From Pterois miles (lineage: Eukaryota > Chordata > Actinopteri > Perciformes > Scorpaenidae), in NCBI GenBank assembly GCA_947000775.1, contig CAMQGK010000341.1, forward strand, positions 3,441,501-3,505,500: a stretch of 64,000 nucleotides of DNA, in the 5' to 3' direction. Below are positions 11,413-24,900 of the stretch, piece after piece. Below the pieces are notes generated by a model. The model saw nothing but the letters and a program-made list of their open reading frames with translations. It was not told the DNA's origin and did no database searches. Every line of letters begins with the position of its first letter. Position 1 is the first letter of the stretch. The translations under genes and the position numbers were made by a program.

Positions 11413-13361
11413 TAAAAACACACATGAAGGCTATTTCATTCATATCTGGTCATCTGATTTAAACCTGACTTTACTGAACTTGGGACCAGCAGGAACAAGC
11501 TGTTAACATTGACTCTCACCTTTTAATGTTGCTAAATCTTCTTTACAGGGTCAGGTCCTGTTCCCCAGCTCTATATCCCTCCATAATATAACACATCAGA
11601 CACACAGCACATCTGTCCTCCTAGTGATTTACAAGATTTAAACATATTCAAAAACTGATTATTGATTTAAAAAATCCTTTTACAATATACTCGAGTCTGT
11701 TTTGTGTCCATGTAGCCTATACTATTCTTTATCCGTTTCATCTAAACTTGTAATAACAGATATAAACCCTTTTATAAAGGTCCTTGTGCTCACCAAAGGT
11801 ACTCTGCTTCCTCTTCAAATCTCCTCCCTCTTCAGTCAGATTTTTACATCATGGCCTTAAAATCGGGCGTCTCGCACCAGAACCGTCTGAAAGAACAGAG
11901 AGTTTGTTACTGTAGTCAACACAGAGGTATGGCATCATGGGAAAATCATCCATCCTCTTTAATCCCACCTTTAGACACTTGGTGTGTGTACGTTTGGTCT
12001 TGGACTGTTAATGACCAGCTGCGACAGTTTCTCGTTTTCACCTTGTGAGTCAGTGTGTCATCACGGTGAAGTGGAGACACCTGCTGTGGTAGAGTATAAA
12101 CAGGGGCTTTAATTATAACGGGCACATTTATATACTCTATCTACTGCTCTGATGACAACCTGCAGCCACTGATTTAGAGTGATCGCAGCAGTAAATTAAT
12201 ATGATGCATGTGTATGTTTGTGCATCTGTTAATGAGTCACTTAACTTCTGCAGCTGGGCCATAATCAGTGTTTCAGTCGTTGGAGGCTGAGTTATAAAGC
12301 CTCTGAGTTTTCACACATCCAGATACCTTCACATGGTTTATCATTCCAGATGTTTTCATCATCACAGAAATTTATGTCTACGCAGTCTTCACCTCCGTCG
12401 TCATGGAGCACTTAATGCATATTTTATGCACAGTATGGATGGAGCCTTCAAACGGGGTTGTGTTCGCTGCGTTTATGAGATGGGAAGTCTCGTACATGGT
12501 ATACATGAGGTAAGAGCCTTCAGACTTCATACACAGAAGAGGGCTAGTTTGAAGGAGTTTCTCAGTGTACTGTATCACACTCGAAAACCTGCTGTGTTCA
12601 TTCACTGCTGCATTTCAACAACCCACATAACTACACACTCGTCTAGACTGTAGGTGACAGCAGCACCACAGGAAGTTGTGTTTTATGATCTTTAAAGGGC
12701 CCATATTGTGCTCATTTTCATGTTTATACTTCTATTTTATGTTATGTTCAAAACACTTGATTTTAATATATGTGCCTGTATTTATTGACCCGCTGTCTGA
12801 AACGTTTAAGGTGCCTTCAAATGAAACTCATGATTACAAGATGGGAAGTTGTGAACACGACATGCGTTGTGTTCAAGTGGTTAAGACATGAATAACACTG
12901 CTGCTAAACAATGGAAATATTAACGTTACTGTCTGAGTCTGGAAACCATAGAGGAGGTCGTGAATACGACATGAGGGGGGCGTTCAGATGGACCCAACAC
13001 GTAAACACGGTAAACACCACACTGAAGGCACCACGAGTAGTGCAGGAAAGACGTATTTTTGCAGGCCAACCCGGAAGTTAGCATCATCCTGGTTCCCCTC
13101 TACAAAAAAAAAAAAAATGGGATTTTGGATTTTTGCAGAAAATAAACTCTGTGGCAAACAAACATTTGATACTTACACATTTTCCTCAGCAAGATAATCA
13201 CCACAAACGACCACAGCTTTTAAGATTTTTGAAGTGTGAATGCAATCACCATTTAAAAAGCAAACATTAGGGTATAATCGACCTACACCACGTCACGATT
13301 TCACGGCACCACCACTGAGGTACAGTAAAGGCGGACTAGTGTTCAGGGTGATGCAGTTTAG

Positions 13362-13805
13362 TAGTCTCATTTATACCTCAGTGTATCTAGGAAAGCCATC
13401 CATCGTCTGAATGCTCTACGTCTCTAGTTTGTGGCTGTACAGTTTCATGAGGCTGTGATTATATTAGAGGTCACCACAGGTCTTTTTATACACTGTGGTC
13501 AAGTTTTAAATAATTGTCTCACTGTATGAAATAGCTACTATGGGGACTAACACCATACATCTCAGATTCAGCTTTACAGTGATACCCAATTCATGCAATC
13601 CCGAGACTCTTTAGGGACCCCAGTATGCAGAAATATTCAAATAAACCGCTTTTAGTATAAACAAAAAGAACAAAAAAAAAAACTGTTTTTTGCATGTGAT
13701 TATCATAGTAATAAGTGAGCATGTCATGTAAAGGGGAGAACCCATAGAACCCATTTCCATTCACATATCTTGAGGTCAGAGGTCAAGGGACCCCTGTAAA
13801 AGCAA
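13362..13805 (+). mobile_element. Fragment of the TTAA MITE family
   Basis: Matches internal parts of the elements at 22790-23504 and 48365-49534: gctctacgtctctagtttgt, aggtcaccacaggtc, tttagggaccccagta and gaggtcagaggtcaaggga. The terminal inverted repeats are not present. Confidence 0.7.
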
Positions 13806-14140
13806 AATTAACATTCATTTCAAGCAACCTGACAAAAGTAAGTCCACAGGGAAACAGTGTGACTTTGTCCAAATGAGGCTGAACCAGTAGCGCAGGGTCA
13901 TGATGTCCTCTGCTTATGAACTTAAGAGCATTAACCCGTCTTAAACAGCCCCGTCTCCACTAGAGCTGTCTCCAGCCATTAATCAATGGGTCAGCAGCGT
14001 AGAAACAACTTCATTTCACAGTTGGCTGCACTTTTACTCTTGAGAAATTACACCAAACCATCATCAGAAAGACAGAGAGGAAGGTTTGTTTTTTTCCTCC
14101 CAAACATCAGAAAACCACTCGAACACAGAATTAGTCGATC

Positions 14141-14146
14141 TTTATT
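14141..14146 (-). terminator. Candidate poly(A) signal of the PLP-fold gene
   Basis: TTTATT on the plus strand (AATAAA on the minus strand) lies 1.6 kb downstream of the stop codon. The intervening stretch holds two fragments of repeat family C (about 14760-14927 reversed and 14985-15170 forward). Nearer non-canonical sites may be used instead. Confidence 0.4.
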
Positions 14147-14759
14147 TGGAGAACACTTATGTGGATTTGACTCTAGCATCTCAGACAGTATAAATACAGT
14201 AATATATACAACAGTTTAAAAACAATATGGATTGAAAAATACATCTTTTATGCTGGTGGTTTAGGGAGGTGTATAGTACGGCAAGACGTTTTAACATCTA
14301 TGAGCTAAGCTTGATCATCTGGAATCAACATTAATGATATCCACAACGGCATCTTCAGTAGTCGGAGTTACATTATGACTAGTTCGACTTTTTATTTGAG
14401 ATATCTATAACATCACTCTGACAAGTCAAAACGACAGTTAGAGATGTGTGTAATTCAGATTTGACTAGTCAAAGCTGAAATATACATATCTGAATACAAC
14501 ACTCAACTCACCTCATCCTGAACAACGTTTTCAGATATCTATAGTTCAGTTTGACGATCCTAAATGACAGTTACAGATATCTCAAACGTCATTCTGACCG
14601 GTCAAAAATGAATTTAATTTTTATCTATAAAGGATTAAATGAAGATATCTTGAACTGGAATTATGACCAGTCAGATTTAATTGTAGTTATCTGAAACTGT
14701 GTATTTAAGGTATCTGAAAAAGAAAAAGTCCAAAGACATGCAGGTTAACTGATGACTCC

Positions 14760-15170
14760 AAATGTCCCGTAGGTGTGAATGTGAGTGTGAATGGTTGTCT
14801 GCCTCTGTGCCCTGTGATGGACTGGAGACCTGTCCAGGGTGAACCCACCTTTGCCCAATGCCAGCTGGGATCGGCTCCAGCCCCCCCACGACCCCTAACG
14901 GGATGAGCGGTTGCAGATGGATGGATGTACTGTAATTAGTCCTACCTGAGTTAAAGATATCCGTTCACACTGTGGATATCCATCAATCTGCAACCACTCG
15001 GCCAGGCAATTTAGACTCAACAATTAACCTGTATGTCTCTGGACTGTGGGAGGAAGCCGGAGAACCCGGAGAAAACCCATGTTAACACGAGGAAAACACG
15101 TAAACTCCTTACAAAAGAGCCCCAAGCCGGACTCGAACCTGCGACCCTGCTGTGAGGCGACAGAGCACAT
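14760..15170. repeat. Repeat family C, two opposed fragments in the presumed 3' UTR
   Basis: One fragment (to 14927) carries ggactggagacctgtccagg and gacccctaacgggatgagcg. The second (14985-15170) carries caatttagactcaacaattaacct, gactgtgggaggaagccgga and cggactcgaacctgcgaccc. In the intact order seen at 56190-56480 these blocks lie on one strand, so here the element is broken and partly inverted. Confidence 0.7.
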
Positions 15171-15747
15171 TGTGGATATCTGCACTTTAATTGAAGTTTT
15201 CTGTAATGAAAAACCTCACAGACACGAATGGAAAAAGTAGTTTGAATCTTACTGGTCAAAATGTAATTGTAGCTATTTAAAATTTGCTGAGTCATAAAAT
15301 AATTACAAATGATGCTGCAGGTATCTGTCATGAACATCCAGTCTAGCTGATAGATGTTAAAACGTTTTTCCAAGTGTATTTGCTTTAGAAAGAGGTGACT
15401 AGAGGAGTAAGCCAGCATCTACAGTGCATGATTCATGCTCTGTGATTAAACTATATTACTATATTCATCTTCTGAATGCAGCCTAACTACTTTAATTACT
15501 GTAATTACAGGGTGCCATGATTAAAGAACAATGGCAGCAGAAGTATTATAAGTAATATGAATAGTACTGGCTACATAATCTCAAGGCTTTTCTGTACACA
15601 GTTAGGTTTGCTTAACAGCCATTGTCCTATACCCGAGTCCATATATGGTAGTAGTGTACGTTACAGGATGTGTCATCTCCTCTTCGTTTTTTTTTGTTTG
15701 TTTGTTTTCTAGTGTAAATATAGTTTGTGTTCATGTCACTGTTGTGA

Positions 15748-15846
15748 TCACCGGTCCAGCCAGCATATAGAGGGGTAGCGCTCACTCAGCGTCTTGCGCA
15801 GCTGAGCGCTCTGTGTCTTATCCCTGGTTTCCACCACACACTCCAC
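15748..15846 (-). CDS. PLP-fold gene coding exon 12 (terminal)
   Basis: Encodes VECVVETRDKTQSAQLRKTL and ends ICWLDR before TGA. V-ETR matches the last ACT strand and the following helix. The acceptor AACAG is preceded by a (TG)n run instead of a pyrimidine tract. Confidence 0.88.
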   Translation of the reverse strand: MECVVETRDKTQSAQLRKTLSERYPSICWLDR

Positions 15847-15849
15847 CTG

Positions 15850-15933
<84 letters not shown>

Positions 15934-18900
15934 AGCCCTCTGACATCACACACTAGAATTAGGGCAGCGAGCGATTGCCGGTTAATTATGCAACACCGTC
16001 CACCTTTTGACACGGCTGGTGAATTAACAGCACGGTAACAATCTGTCTGTGGAGACTACAGAGGCTGCGATGAAGAACCAAGGAGACGACGAGGATGCTT
16101 CTCTCCAAAGACAAACAACAGTTTCATTATGTTTTTATTTGTAAAACAAGACAGAACGACGCAATTCTCGTTATCAAGCGAAAACTATTTGTTCAAGAAG
16201 ATTCATGAATCAAGTTTCACCCCGTCCAGCAGCAGCTTCCTTCCTCTGCTTCAAGGGAAATAAGAGTTTTAATAAAATAAAAAAACAGCAGCTAATGCTA
16301 AAATGTTAATGCTAAAGCTCTACAGTAGCACAAGCGGAGTCTTTGATAGTTGTTTTCTATTTTCTATTAACACGGTTATGAATATTAATAATAATATGTT
16401 AATTCATTGATAAATTACCCATGGGTTTATCGCTTTCAAAAAGGCCATCAAGTCAGCAGTTCTAAATGTTTTATAGGGTATTGAACCATAAAATATGCTG
16501 ATAAATGGATTTTGGTTCATATTTTCTTCAGCCACATCCTGCTCCAACCAGTCAGAGATGTATCACATGGACTGTATATATGAAGCATTAATAAATTATG
16601 TTTGAATTATTAATAAAGACATTTGTCACAACTTTATGAAAGGTGCCTCGTTGGGAACTAGAACCAGTATTCTTGCCATGTATGAGTAGGTTCTTCCTGT
16701 ATAGCTTAAACAATGAAAGAGCAGCACAGACATCTTAATATGTTACGTGATTTGTATTTTTGGTCCTCTGTCGTGTCCTGATGACTCAAAGACTGAAGTT
16801 CTATGACAATGACAGAAAAGTGGATGAGCGGATTGAAGAGGAGGAGGAAAAAGAATGAGGTGAAGGGGAGGGACTAGTCGCCTACCTTTGACTTGAACAA
16901 GTCTGACTTGTCACTTTGTCTCCGATGGCAGACGTCCAACAACCTGGAGGACAAACACAGACAGACAAACAGTTAAAGGCTGCATTCAGCATAAAACAGA
17001 GTGGACCTGAGCATGAAATGCCAGAGTTAAAACAGGATGTTTGACTCTACCTGACGTCCTCTCTGGACAGGACGTCCAGCAGCTTAGCCATGTCTCCTGG
17101 CCATTCTCCCAGCTGCACAGAGAACTTACTGACCCGATCGTCCAGCACCAGGGCTCGGTCCACACACTGCCTCACCACCTCCAGCTCCATGTTAGCGCTG
17201 CTCACCACCACAGCGACCCTACAGCACATATAAACACAAAGAGGAAGTCTTGTTTCATCTGCAGCCAAACGGATTAGCTCTGCTGGCATCGCTGTGTTGC
17301 CAAAATGTCAGCTTCTAAGGCATTAAAAGAAATACCTCAACCCTCACACTTAGGAGTATATTTAAAATGATAGGGGAGAGGGGTTTTACATCATTTAAAA
17401 TAAAAACTCGGCCTCATACACACAAGAAAACCTTCTATAAACATGAAGCGCTTTAGTTACAAGATGCTTGAATGAATGCAGCTGTCTGTTCCTGACATCT
17501 ATCAGACAGTTTCCCAACAGGACTCAGTCGGGTTCGATAATATCAACAAGTCTGACCCACTTTTTGCCTCTCAGCTCTGGCAGTTGTCCAGCCAGGATGG
17601 CAGCCAGTCCCATGGCTCCCTCTGTGTCCACAGTGGAGCGTTCAAACTCCTGAAAGCGCAGCATCGCCACCAGAGCGTCCTCCTCGCTGTGACGCAAAGA
17701 CGGACAAAAGTTTCAGCAGCTTTGACAATTAAACTTCACACTTTGTAAACAGAGAGGATTTCCACAGTTCATTAAACATTTAGTTTTTGATATGATAAGT
17801 TAAATAATCAATATCTGCATTAAAATACCAGAAATCCAGAATCTTTCAATTTCAAAGCAGTCAATGCTTCAAATGGTAAATTGTAAAGGTGGCTCATAAG
17901 AGTGAATTATAATCTGAATTTTAACACAGAGCCATGTTTATAAAACACAGCGGATGCCGAATTTCTGATTAAAATCTTTCAAATGAAGCGTAAAAGTGGG
18001 AGCAAGTCACTGTTTTGAAATCCTAAGTAAGTCTCAAGTCCTAAACTTTGGGTTTCAAGTCCTAAACAAATCATACAAATGTACAACCAGAGGAACTGAT
18101 GCTCACTAAGGTAACGTTAGTCCTTCATGGCTTTCTCCCGCAACTTGATTGGATGCTGTCGGATTGGTTCAAAGATTATCAAATGCAAATCCCAGTGATA
18201 TTCACCGAAATTCAACAAAACACCACTTTTCTGGAATTCAGCAATAAACACAAGATAGAAATGCAGTTTGTTCAGTTCAGTTTATCCCCTCACGACTAAA
18301 TCTTTCAAAGAGGAAATGAACCCAACATCTCCAACGCTGTCGGAGTTATCTCAGGTAGCGGACAGTAGATCGTTTTCATGCAAACAGTTTTTAAATAACA
18401 TATTTTAATCTTTGGGTTTGGGGGGAAGATATCAAGTATTTACAAGTCAAAAGGCTCAAGTCCAAGTGGAGTCACGAGTCACTGCCGGTAAAGTCAGAGT
18501 TGAGTTTTTATTTTGTCGAGTCTCAAGTCATCAAATTTCTGACTCAAGTCCAAGTCGTGAATGGAGTCCACCGCTGTGGTGAATGTGCTGCGGAGACCTG
18601 ACCTACCTGACAGAGATGACTCGATCTACTAGTTTCTTTGCCAGCTGGAAGGTGTTAACGCCCAGCGAACGCTCCATCAGATCTGAGAAGAGAAGATCAA
18701 CATGAAGCCATACGAGCTTCTAACAGCAACATGTTCAGATAATGAAGTTTATTAAACACTTATGTGACAGTTGTGCACTAAATGTCTGGAACCAGAACCA
18801 GCTAACTACGTGAACTAACTTTACCTCCATAGAGTTTCTTATTGGGGATGCTGTGCATGTTTTTGACTGGACCGTCAGTTTTCAGAGATTGTAGCAGCAG

Positions 18901-21900
18901 AGGGAAACCTTCTGGTTCAATACCCTGTTGGAGAAAGCCCACGTACTTTCACCATGATACCACATGTATAAACAAGACTAAGAGTCTGGAGCTGCACTAG
19001 TGGCTCTGTTAGGCTGAACTTAAACACAACAGCGGTTTGAGATGAATGCTAACGTAAGCATCATGGATGTATAAAGAGAGCTGGATACAGTGTTGGAGAC
19101 AAGCTCCCAGTCATTCCTATGAGAGCTGCTCAGCGGCGCATGAAGCCAAAATGGTTCGATTGCGGAGTGATAAAATAGTCAGACCTTCGGGCGATCTTCC
19201 ACATCTATTGGGCCCACAGACCAGGCGCAGCAGTGTTTCCTTTAGCTCCGCCTCCCAGCCCTAAGTCCGGCCCTCAGTCCGGCCCTCAGCCCGGGTCTCA
19301 TTCATATGAGCAGAGGAAGGGAAATAACTCAGCTATTAATGTATTTCACAACTTAAGAGCTATTCAAGTGTTCGTACTGGAAAGTTGATCTATCATCCAC
19401 CTGCTACCGCTTATCCCGTTAGGGGTCGCAGGGGTCTGGAGCCGACTCCAGCTGGCATTGGGCAAAGGCGGGTTCACCCTGGACAGATCACCAGGCCATT
19501 GCAGGACACACAGACAGACAACCATTGATGCTCACGTTCACATCTTTAGGTCATTTAGAGTCAACAATTAACCTGCATATCTCCACAGAGAAGCAAGCTG
19601 GATTCAAACCTGCAACCCTCCTGCTGTGAGGCGACAATGAAAGTTCATTTACGTAAAAGAAAATTATCCACAAGTTACAGTTGTTGAGATATTTTAGTCT
19701 GGACCAAAGTGGTGGATCAACCGATCAAACCACTAAAATTGCTGTCTAAAGAGATGCTAGTGTGGTTAGAAATATTATGTTCCAATCCCATAATTGATTA
19801 TGCCTGCTCTCCCTCACCGATATTTTCCCTTTTATGACAGAAATGGATTTTAAAAAGATTTAAAATGCAAGACATTTTCATCTGAATTCACCTGGAACAC
19901 AAAAAATGTTGTATACTAGGACAGCAATTCAAAATAAAATTGCTCATGCATTCTGCCCACTGTACTTTATAATAATTAATAATAACTGCATGTGCTACAT
20001 CTTCAGCGCTAACACAAATAAAATGTAAACCATTTCTATGATTACTGTGATGAAAACAGATTGAAATGAAGCCTCTACGTTGCGTTTTGTAGCGCTCACT
20101 ACTGGGATACACTTGGAGGTGAACCTGATTGCTTGCTCATACACAGGGATATTTCTTTATGACTTATGACTGAATATTCCTCCAGTGTAAACAGAGCAAA
20201 AGCTGTCAGAGTTTCAGCAGTGAGCAGAGAGAGGAACATGGGAAACACTTCAAATACATTCATCTTGTTAAGGAAATCCAAGCAGAATGAAAAACACACT
20301 TGGATCAGCACCAGGGACGTGTAGGAAGAGACTCATCTTTGCAATAAAAAATATGGCTTTATGGAAAATGTGACCTCGTTTTTAAGAAACAGCACTTAGA
20401 ATACCACTGGTGTGAGATAGAGGCAGCTCACCTTATATATTATAGGCACTGTAGTTACGCAGACATGTTTATGAACTCTCAGATCTTCTGCAGGTCTACT
20501 TACTATGACAAGAATCTGTGAGTTGAGGTGCTTGATGGCAGCAGCGGTACCAGCTAGCAGACCATACTGTCCAGCTGCGGGAACAACCACTGCATCCAGT
20601 TTGGACACTTGCTCATAGATCTCCATGCCCACAGTTCCCAGACCAGCCAGGTACGCTGCACTCTCATCTCTGGACACGAGAAAACAGAGAAAGACAGATG
20701 ATGGTGAAGATGATCAACAGACTTCATCGGTTTCCTTTGTTAAAATCATTATCATCCCTCTAGTTTCTCTGCCCTGTGCACATAAATAGACTTTATTTAT
20801 ATAGTATGAAAGAAGCAAAGCACTCTTCTTCGTTATGACACTGTGGCAGAAATATGAATTTGATTCATGAACAACTTCCACAACAGTATGTAAAGGTAAG
20901 CGTTATGTTACAGTACAGAGTTTTAAATTGCCTGAAGGCTTTTACGAGGACACCTACATGTCCTGTTAGTGTTTTCAACAGCTGCTGTTACGATGAGCTA
21001 CCACGATGTCACCATATATAATACAGTCGCTTGTTAAACCAAAACACCGGCTGTCAAACGTGTTGAATATGGTTGACTACCACTGGGCGAAGGACTCAAT
21101 AACAAATGCTGGCATTTGTAGTGGCCATTTTAAAACTGATTAAACTCAAAACTCTGAGCCTGTGTCATAGTATCTGATGTTCTGTACGTGACCACAGATA
21201 ACGTAGTTGTGAACATCTAGTGACTTGTACTGTATGCTTGTGATTTATCGCTGGTGTGATGTTACACGCTAGGCTTCTCCAGAAAAACTGTGTATATATC
21301 TGGCCACTGAATGTTGGTCCACTTGCTACCCAATCACTAACAGATCTGGAAAGTCAGTACAGGCTGCATTTGAAATCTCTAGTGGTTAATGCCCTTGCAT
21401 AGTTGACAAGTTATTGCACTTACTTTTTTTTTTTTTTTTTTTAAAGATCAAAATCGATGTAACAGAAGCAGAGATATTGCTTTCTAACTCACACCAGCTT
21501 TTTTCTTTATTTTCAAACTTGTAGTCTTCAGCCCCAACATGGATTGATTACTGAACGGGCCTACCGGGCACAGGCGCAAAGTATCAGGGCCCCTGGGGCT
21601 TCATGTACCAACTACTAAAAGACACAAAATGACCACAAAGAGACCCAAAACGGCTACAAAGAGACAGAAATCAACTACAAAAAGAAAGAAAATCAACTAT
21701 AGAGACATGTGAACTACAAAGAGACACAAAATGACTACAAACAGAAACAAAAGAGACAATAATGAATACAAGGAGTGACTCAAAATGACAGACACTGATC
21801 ACAAAGACACACAAACGACCTCAAACAGACAAATGACCACAAAGACACAACAATGACTACAAAGCGACAGAAAATGACCAAATGACCAGATGCAAAACAC

Positions 21901-24900
21901 CAACAAAAAGAGACAAAGGCATCACAAAGTCTGTCTAGCTCCTATGTTGAGAGGTGGTGGGGCCTCTCTAGTCATTGTCCAGGGGCCTGCTAATCTGCCC
22001 AAGCGCTGACTGAATTTATCGGACTTCACACAGCTCCCTCTGGAGCCACAAAAGGCTTAATACTACAGCAGTACTCTTCAAGACCTGTAAACTTTGATGT
22101 GGAAACGTGGCCGAGTTCCTCTTCCGCTGACCACTCTGTCAAGGACCTGTGATCTCCTACTCTGACAAGTCAAAATGTCTGCCTGGCAAATGAAAACAAA
22201 GATCACTTCGTCTTTTGCTTGAATTATTCACTTAAACTATTTTCTAATTCTGTTTTTACTATCCCTTGACGCCTGATAATCTGATTTCCAACATTACAGC
22301 AGATCAGTGTTTCTGGATGCATCACAGGCAGATGTATCGCTGCCTCTCTGTGTTAAAGTGAACATGAGTGGGACTGACTCTTCCAGGTAGAGGTATCCGT
22401 TCTCTGTGGCCAGATGGCGAGCGTGGTTCTGGGAGTCGTGGCTGGTGCTGCCGTAGGAGATGACCATGGCGCCGTAGTCCCTGTAGATCCTGAGGCGAGG
22501 CGAGGAGCAGCACGACGGCATGATGACAAACACCGGGATCTTCAGCTCCACCGCATGGTGAGCCACGGCCATGGAGAAGTTACAGTCCGTGGCCACTATC
22601 ACACCCTTCCTCTGCTGCACCTGGAGGGACGAAAACACACGCTTAACATATATTCATACACCATCAATGTGTACACAAGGCAAACATCCGCAGATTCAGT
22701 GGAAGTTCATGAAGAATCCAATATTTGCAAGTGTAAAAGTTGCTTTTTATACTTTAGGATGTATTAAAAACATTAATTACTAAGTTTAACCCTCTGAGGC
22801 CCACAATAGACCGTTTTTTGTCTTCTTTAGGGGGGTCAAGGGGGCCTTTAGGGGGAGATAGCAGGTCAACAGTAGATGTCACATAGAAGTGGTGAACATC
22901 ATCTGAAAGCTGAAACCTGAAGATTAATCTGAGCCGCAGCTCAGTGCTGTGTGTCAAGTTGTTGTAGTCAAAAGTAAAAATAAACATAAATTAATTAAAA
23001 TAAATTGTGAAAGTGTGTGAGGGTTTAGAACATCATGATGGAAGTATATGATGGTCACCCTCATGCTCTATTATGTCTCATAAGTTGTTGCTGCAATTTT
23101 TGGGTTGATTTGGTGTTAAATTTAAACATTTTATACCACTAAGGATTGACCGAAATGATCAAACATCCCCCCAAAATACTACATTAAGACACCAAGACCA
23201 TGAGGAACATCGGGACACAGACAGCCACCAATAAGGGAAGAGACGGGAAGATTACACGATAGGAAAAACTGTGGATGCCAACATCTGAGTAAGGACAAGA
23301 GTCTCAGCTTTACAATGATACCCAATTAATGCAGCTCCAAGACTGTTTAGGGACCCCAGTATACAGAAATACTCATACACACCATTTTAGAATAGGAGAC
23401 ATTTATACTACAAGGAAAAAATGTTTTGGTTTTCTGTATCTCCACTCCAGGTCTAAACCTGAATGTGCTACAGCCTCTAAAAGATCCAGCAGGTCTCAGC
23501 AGGGTTAAGATATCCTGGTAGGTGGATTTTGTTACCTTCAGACAGAGCCGGTGTAGCTGTTTGGCTATTTCCAGTCTTTATGCTAAGCTAACCTTTTATT
23601 TAACAAAGAGATATGACAATGGTTCATCTCCTCCAGAAAAGGAATAACCATACAGTACTGCCTAAAATCGCAAACTACTTTTTAAAGGGCTTAAGAATGG
23701 CCGTAAATGTGCTACACGAAGTATACACAATAAACCTTATTGCAACCAAATGAGGCCCTCCATGTGATAAAACCTCTTTCTTAAGCCAGTGTTTCTAAAA
23801 TTTAGACCACAATTCCCGAAATCCCTGACACTTCCTGTCACAAAACAGATCTTTCCATAGCTTTACTGACGGATTGAGCACACTGATGGGTGTCGTTTTC
23901 CTGTCTGCGCTCCATCTGTCACCTCTTGTTGTTGCCAGAAGCAAACTAGCTTAAACCTTTAGACTTGACAAGGTACCAGGAAGCAAAGCTTTGCTGGTTT
24001 TTCCATTCAAATGATTGAAATTCATTTAAGTTATTAAACTTCTCTCAGAGACATCAGACTCACTCGCTCAGAGACAGTAAACCAGTTAACACACATGCGA
24101 AGGGACACGTTTCCCAGCCAACTATTTTTGTCACTACAGGTCAGCAGAGGTCAGTTAACACCTGTGAGTCTGCACGAACACAGAGAGAGTAGATCACACG
24201 AGCGGTGACCTCTGACCTCTCTCTCTCGCCTCTCTCTCTCTCTCTCTCTGCCTGGTCTCACCTGTGTGAGGCAGGTAAGCAGGTACAGGACTCCTCTCTC
24301 CTTCACAGAGCCGGTGTAGTGCAGGTGCTCCTTCTTCAGGTAGATTTCCATCCCGTACTGTTTGGACAGTCTGGAGTACTGCACACACAAACAGAAGCAA
24401 TTGAACTGTACAGCAGGTCAAACACTATGACTTCAGTTAATCTACCTCGTTAATGCAGGAAAGTTTATCCACCAAACAACATTTTCTGTAGAAATCAAAA
24501 CTTGCTTCATGCTCGTCAGTGTGTGATAATGTATTTAGATTAGAAGATTCCTGATTGGTGAAGTTGTCATTTGAAAGATGTCTGCATTTTTACAGCTGTT
24601 TACAACTGCAGAGTCGCCATATTTTCACATAGAACTGAGCTGGACCAAAGCACACTTGGTAATTGTTGGAAAGTGTAATGACACCGGTTAAGGTGAGTTT
24701 TATTTAGTGTCTGTCCAGTTTTACGATGCTCCGCTACATACAGCAGGTCTCAACATAAACTAAAATACACCTGGATGATGACACAAGCTGAACAGAGAGG
24801 TGAACGTGCCTTAGTATACACTCAGCGCCCACTTTATTACGTAACCTGTAAAATGTAAAGCAATCCAATACAACAGCTCAGCCATAAATTCAACCTTCAC

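Larger units (their letters stand above)
9690..14134. other. Intergenic region between tmem254 and the PLP-fold gene
   Basis: Holds the hAT-like element, a family B repeat, a relic near 12690-12800 (starting tttaaagggcccatattgtg, like a common fish repeat), and a fragment of the TTAA MITE family at 13362-13805. The open frames at 11851, 12333, 12676 and 12988 have no splice context or recognisable content. Confidence 0.6.

Noticed and set aside
22322..22767. Plus-strand and alternative-frame open frames over 22.3-22.8 kb
   Set aside because: They are shadows of the real minus-strand exon 22379-22620 of the PLP-fold gene.
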